From assembly GCA_009788065.1 (NCBI GenBank), contig WQSF01000002.1, forward strand, positions 1 through 64,000: a DNA stretch of 64,000 bases, written 5' to 3'. Shown in pieces: positions 61,501-64,000 of the stretch (positions within the stretch are counted from its first letter, which is position 1; every line of letters starts with the position of its first letter). This DNA is from Treponema sp. GTDB taxonomy: Bacteria; Spirochaetota; Spirochaetia; Treponematales; Breznakiellaceae. The notes beneath the pieces were generated by a model. It was given only the letters and a program-made list of their open reading frames with translations, did not search any database and was not told the origin of the DNA. The position numbers and the translations under genes are program-made.

Positions 61501-62316
61501 TTAATTTACAGGAATCCAGCTTTTTCGGACAATAGCCTGTCCTTCAGAGCCGAGCATCCATTGAATAAACGCGGCGCTTTCCGCATGCAAATTATTTCCG
61601 GTAAGAACAATAAAAGGACGTGCGATTTTATAAGAGCCGTTTACAACATTCGCCGCGCTTGCCGCAACACTGCCGACAGAAACGGCTTTAACTGTATCGT
61701 CAACCGAACCGAGCGAGATATAACCAATGGCGTTGGGATTCTGCGTAATACCGGCTTTAATTGCGCCCGTGCTTGTTGATTCATTTGCTCCGGCGCGAAG
61801 CTTGCCCTGAAAACCGACAAGTTCTTCAAACGCGCCGCGGGTGCCGGAACCTTCTTCGCGGCTTATAACGGCAATCGCTCCGCGCGCGCCGCCGACCTGG
61901 CTCCAATCAGTAATCGCTCCTGTGTAAATATCTCTAATCTGTTCTATTGAAAGACTCGACATTTCATTATTTTTATTTACGATAACTGCAATACCGTCGA
62001 TGGCGACGACCTCAGCTTTGAGCCCCCTGCCCTGTTCTGCAGGTGTAAGATCGCGGCTGGACATTCCAATCTGGTATGTAACGCCCGCGTTTGTGATTCC
62101 GTCGCCGGAACCTGTTCCGTTTATATTTACCTTAATGTGGGGTTTTATATTTGCATATTCATGAGCAACCATTTCCATTAACGGTGTTACAGAAGTTGAT
62201 CCGCCAACTTCAATTGTATACGGCTGCACAGTTCCGGCTTGACCTGTTGAACCTTTTGAACAAGCGCCTGCCAAAACCATAATTGCCGTTATTACAGCGA
62301 TTAATTTAATTTTCAT
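61501..62316 (-). CDS. pstS: Phosphate-binding lipoprotein PstS
   Basis: The 271-residue protein has a lipobox VLAGAC-SK and the phosphate-binding fold: VGGSTSVTPLMEMVAHEY, NGTGSGDGITNAG, GMSSRDLTPAEQ, AVISREEGSGTRGAFEEL and INPNAIGYISLGS-like ITQNPNAIGYISLGS. The Ser, Arg and Gly residues of the phosphate loop are all present. AAAGGAG precedes the ATG. It is the first gene of the operon and is preceded by the Pho-box-like repeats. Confidence 0.95.
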   Translation of the reverse strand: MKIKLIAVITAIMVLAGACSKGSTGQAGTVQPYTIEVGGSTSVTPLMEMVAHEYANIKPHIKVNINGTGSGDGITNAGVTYQIGMSSRDLTPAEQGRGLKAEVVAIDGIAVIVNKNNEMSSLSIEQIRDIYTGAITDWSQVGGARGAIAVISREEGSGTRGAFEELVGFQGKLRAGANESTSTGAIKAGITQNPNAIGYISLGSVDDTVKAVSVGSVAASAANVVNGSYKIARPFIVLTGNNLHAESAAFIQWMLGSEGQAIVRKSWIPVN

Positions 62317-62362
62317 TTTATTACTCCTTTGTTGAATCTCTGAATAAAGGGTAAATATACAG

Positions 62363-62401
62363 CGTTAGAAGCAGGTGAGGAAATTGTTAGAATTTGGTTA
62401 A
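62363..62401 (-). promoter_or_regulatory. Four 11-base repeats, probable Pho box of pstS
   Basis: On the minus strand TTAACC, CTAACA, CTCACC and CTAACG follow one another with exactly five bases between them, an 11-base period. Two or more 11-base direct repeats are the binding pattern of PhoB/PhoP-type regulators. TATATT (62359-62354), three bases past the array, is a possible -10 box. The position, about 47 bases before the pstS start, suits activation. Confidence 0.65.
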
Positions 62402-62411
62402 TTTAAACATA

Positions 62412-62557
62412 GTTTTTGCCAACGAAATAACAGGTATTTTGATAGTTTTTGCCAACGAATAAACTACTATTATACCTGTTTTTGCCAATGAATATGTTTA
62501 TATTTTAATAGTTTTTGCCAACGAAAATATTGATAATTCTTGTTTTTTGCCAATGAA
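62412..62557 (+). repeat. Five direct repeats of GTTTTTGCCAAyGAA with a 33-base period
   Basis: Copies are at 62412-62426, 62445-62459, 62478-62492, 62511-62525 and 62542-62557. The GCCAA cores are 33, 33, 33 and 32 bases apart; the spacers of about 18 bases are AT-rich and unrelated. The third and fifth copies have T in place of C at the variable position. The last copy overlaps the -35 box of the ATPase gene. The array could be an iteron-like operator, or the trace of a decayed 11-residue peptide repeat, since 33 is also a multiple of three. Confidence 0.85.
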
Positions 62558-62568
62558 AGTTATATAAT
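62540..62568 (+). promoter_or_regulatory. Promoter of the DUF4143 ATPase gene, leaderless type
   Basis: TTGTTT at 62540-62545 and TATAAT at 62563-62568 are 17 bases apart, and the -10 box is six bases before the ATG at 62575. The fifth array repeat covers the -35 box and spacer, so a protein bound there would block polymerase. Confidence 0.65.
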
Positions 62569-62574
62569 AGAATT

Positions 62575-63882
62575 ATGAGAAGACTGGGATTAGACCAATT
62601 AATGGAATGGAAGACAAAAAAAGGGCATAAACCGCTTATAATCAACGGAATTCGACAGGTTGGTAAAACCTGGCTCATGAAAGAATTTGGGCGGCTGCAT
62701 TACAAAAATACGGCATATATCCTGTTCGAGAAAAACTCAAGGCTTCAGGATTTGTTCTCCGCAGATATGGATACAAGCAGGATTCTGACAGGTCTGGAAC
62801 TGGAAAGCGGAAAAAAGATCTACCCGTATAATACCTTGATTATTTTTGATGAAATACAGGAGTGTCCCAATGCGTTAACCGCGCTTAAATACTTTAACGA
62901 AAACGCGCCGGAATATGATATTGTTGCCGCAGGCAGCCTGCTTGGTGTTTTTTTGCATAAAGACGTATCTTTTCCGGTCGGCAAAGTTGAATTTATGAAT
63001 CTTTATCCTCTGGCGTTTTCTGAATTTTTAACCGCGATCGGCGAAGAAAAATTAAAAGACCTTGTAAAAAGCTGTGATTGGGAATTAATCAAAGTATTTA
63101 AAGATAAGTTAATCGATTATTTGAAAATGTATTTTTTCACAGGCGGAATGCCAGAAGTAGTTTTAGAATTTTCAAAAGAGCGTAATTTCTACTTAGCCAG
63201 AGAAATGCAGAATGATATATTAGATTCTTACCAACAGGATTTTTCTAAACATATTCCTATAAACGATCTTCAAAGAACACGCCTTATATGGGATTCTATC
63301 CCGGTACAGCTTTCTAAAGATAATAAAAAATTTATATATAAAGATGTTCAGAAGAACGCGACGTCTTCTACATTTGAAACCTCTCTTGCATGGCTCGAAA
63401 ACTGCGGACTTGTTCATAAAGTGCCGCGTGTTTCCAAACCTGCGCTCCCATTGAAAGGATACGCGAATACCGGCGCTTTTAAATTATTTTTCTGCGATGT
63501 TGGCTTACTTTCTGCAATTTCAGGATTGGATGCAAGAACTATTCTGGAAGGCGACGCCATGTTTACTGAATTTAAAGGAGCGCTAACCGAACAATATGTT
63601 TGTCAGGAAATGAAACATTTTAGTAACATAACGCTTGCATATTGGACAAACGACAGCGCCACAGCGGAAATTGATTTTGTTATACAAACTGACAGTAAAA
63701 TTATTCCCATAGAAGTTAAATCTTCCATTAACCTAAAAGCAAAGAGCCTGTCTGTTTACCGCGAAAAGTTCTCTCCAAAAACCGAAATCCGCGCTTCGCT
63801 TGCAAATTTCAACAGAAGCGGCAACCTGTATGATATACCGCTTTATATGTTAAGCGAGTTTAAGATGATTGTTGAAGGGTGA
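62575..63882 (+). CDS. AAA_14/DUF4143 ATPase with nuclease-like C-terminal domain
   Basis: The 435-residue protein has Walker A INGIRQVGKTWLMKEF near residues 25-40, Walker B LIIFDEIQECPNAL near 88-101, arginine-rich LQRTRLIWDSIP, and a DUF4143 domain with LAWLENCGLVHKV and GAFKLFFCDVGLLSA. The end has EIDFVIQTDSKIIPIEVKSS, the D and ExK residues of a PD-(D/E)XK nuclease fold. Such proteins are common in host-associated bacteria, often in many copies, and their role is not settled. It stands alone and has the repeat array as its upstream region. Confidence 0.88.
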   Translation: MRRLGLDQLMEWKTKKGHKPLIINGIRQVGKTWLMKEFGRLHYKNTAYILFEKNSRLQDLFSADMDTSRILTGLELESGKKIYPYNTLIIFDEIQECPNALTALKYFNENAPEYDIVAAGSLLGVFLHKDVSFPVGKVEFMNLYPLAFSEFLTAIGEEKLKDLVKSCDWELIKVFKDKLIDYLKMYFFTGGMPEVVLEFSKERNFYLAREMQNDILDSYQQDFSKHIPINDLQRTRLIWDSIPVQLSKDNKKFIYKDVQKNATSSTFETSLAWLENCGLVHKVPRVSKPALPLKGYANTGAFKLFFCDVGLLSAISGLDARTILEGDAMFTEFKGALTEQYVCQEMKHFSNITLAYWTNDSATAEIDFVIQTDSKIIPIEVKSSINLKAKSLSVYREKFSPKTEIRASLANFNRSGNLYDIPLYMLSEFKMIVEG

Positions 63883-63940
63883 CCGGTTCTTTACATGTTC
63901 GATTCCTAGTTTTAACAAAAATTTAATATTACATTTAATT

Positions 63941-64000
63941 ATGAGTCAAGCGTTTAAAACACTTTTCGCTCATGTTTCCTCAGAGTCAGCATTGTCATCC
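63941..64000 (+). CDS. Possible start of a gene cut by the window edge
   Basis: A frame beginning at ATG 63941 (MSQAFKTLFAHVSS) stays open for 20 codons to the edge. TACATT at 63930-63935 is five bases before the ATG, which fits the leaderless pattern, but the fragment is too short to identify. Confidence 0.3.
   Translation, partial: MSQAFKTLFAHVSSESALSS

Noticed and set aside
62317-62362. Riboswitch in the pstS leader
   Set aside because: The leader is short and without conserved riboswitch structure; the repeats explain regulation better.
62412-62557. CRISPR-like array (15-base repeats with 18-base spacers)
   Set aside because: Repeats and spacers are far too short for CRISPR, the spacers are AT-rich without individuality typical of phage DNA, and there are no cas genes in the window.

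Overview
The window looks like chromosomal DNA of a spirochaete in the Treponema lineage. Supporting signs are a UPF0164-type outer membrane protein, a spirochaete-style Bat locus (MoxR, DUF58, two von Willebrand A proteins, TPR), a regulatory-only phosphotransferase set (HPr, HPr kinase, two EIIA-Ntr proteins, no sugar permease), a DUF4912 plus GH57 pair, many lipoproteins, and a large share of two-component proteins. Base composition is moderate, with AT-rich intergenic DNA. I cannot name the species from the sequence alone.

Layout. 1-1.2 kb: the start of an exported protein, palindrome-rich upstream DNA and a YefM/ParE-type toxin-antitoxin pair. 1.2-7.9 kb: the Bat operon, interrupted by a small repeat-derived insert. 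7.9-11.6 kb (minus): an acetate transporter, a methyltransferase and two envelope proteins. 11.6-15.2 kb: cytidine deaminase, a small exported protein, an EIIA-Ntr protein, a secreted transglutaminase-like protein and a pseudouridine synthase. 15.2-20.5 kb: a hybrid sensor kinase with two periplasmic binding domains, then the DUF4912/GH57 pair. 20.5-29.8 kb: an outer membrane protein divergent from a 1000-residue repeat protein and a 1510-residue membrane PP2C phosphatase. 29.8-30.2 kb: tRNA-Lys and a small palindromic element that duplicates its 3' end. 30.3-39.1 kb: a second EIIA-Ntr protein, a GH5-like glycosidase, a lytic transglycosylase, serA/serC, a membrane hydrolase and glycerate 2-kinase. 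39.2-45.1 kb: hprK, ptsH, an NtrY/NtrX-like pair, lexA and holA. 45.1-53.9 kb: a hybrid kinase with an HD-GYP regulator, a small exported protein, pyruvate:ferredoxin oxidoreductase and a lone receiver. 54.0-55.4 kb: two FKBP-type isomerases. 55.4-62.3 kb (minus): a complete phosphate regulon, pstSCAB-phoU-phoB-phoR. 62.4-63.9 kb: a five-copy 33-bp-period repeat array in front of an AAA_14/DUF4143 ATPase.

How the parts connect. Serine biosynthesis (serA, serC) and glycerate kinase meet at 3-phosphoglycerate. PFOR and the acetate transporter fit fermentative carbon flow. HprK, HPr and the EIIA-Ntr proteins look like a signalling relay placed beside the NtrY/NtrX-like pair. The phosphate operon is preceded by a four-repeat Pho-box-like array.

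The most unusual signals are: (1) many genes without a ribosome binding site have a sigma70 -10 box only 5-9 bases before the start codon, which suggests widespread leaderless transcripts; (2) the 33-bp periodic array over the promoter of the DUF4143 ATPase; (3) a 138-base element at tRNA-Lys whose terminal inverted repeats copy the tRNA T-arm; (4) an insert inside the Bat operon that keeps ATGA start/stop coupling through a 30-codon reading frame. Everything here comes from reading the sequence; no database search was possible.
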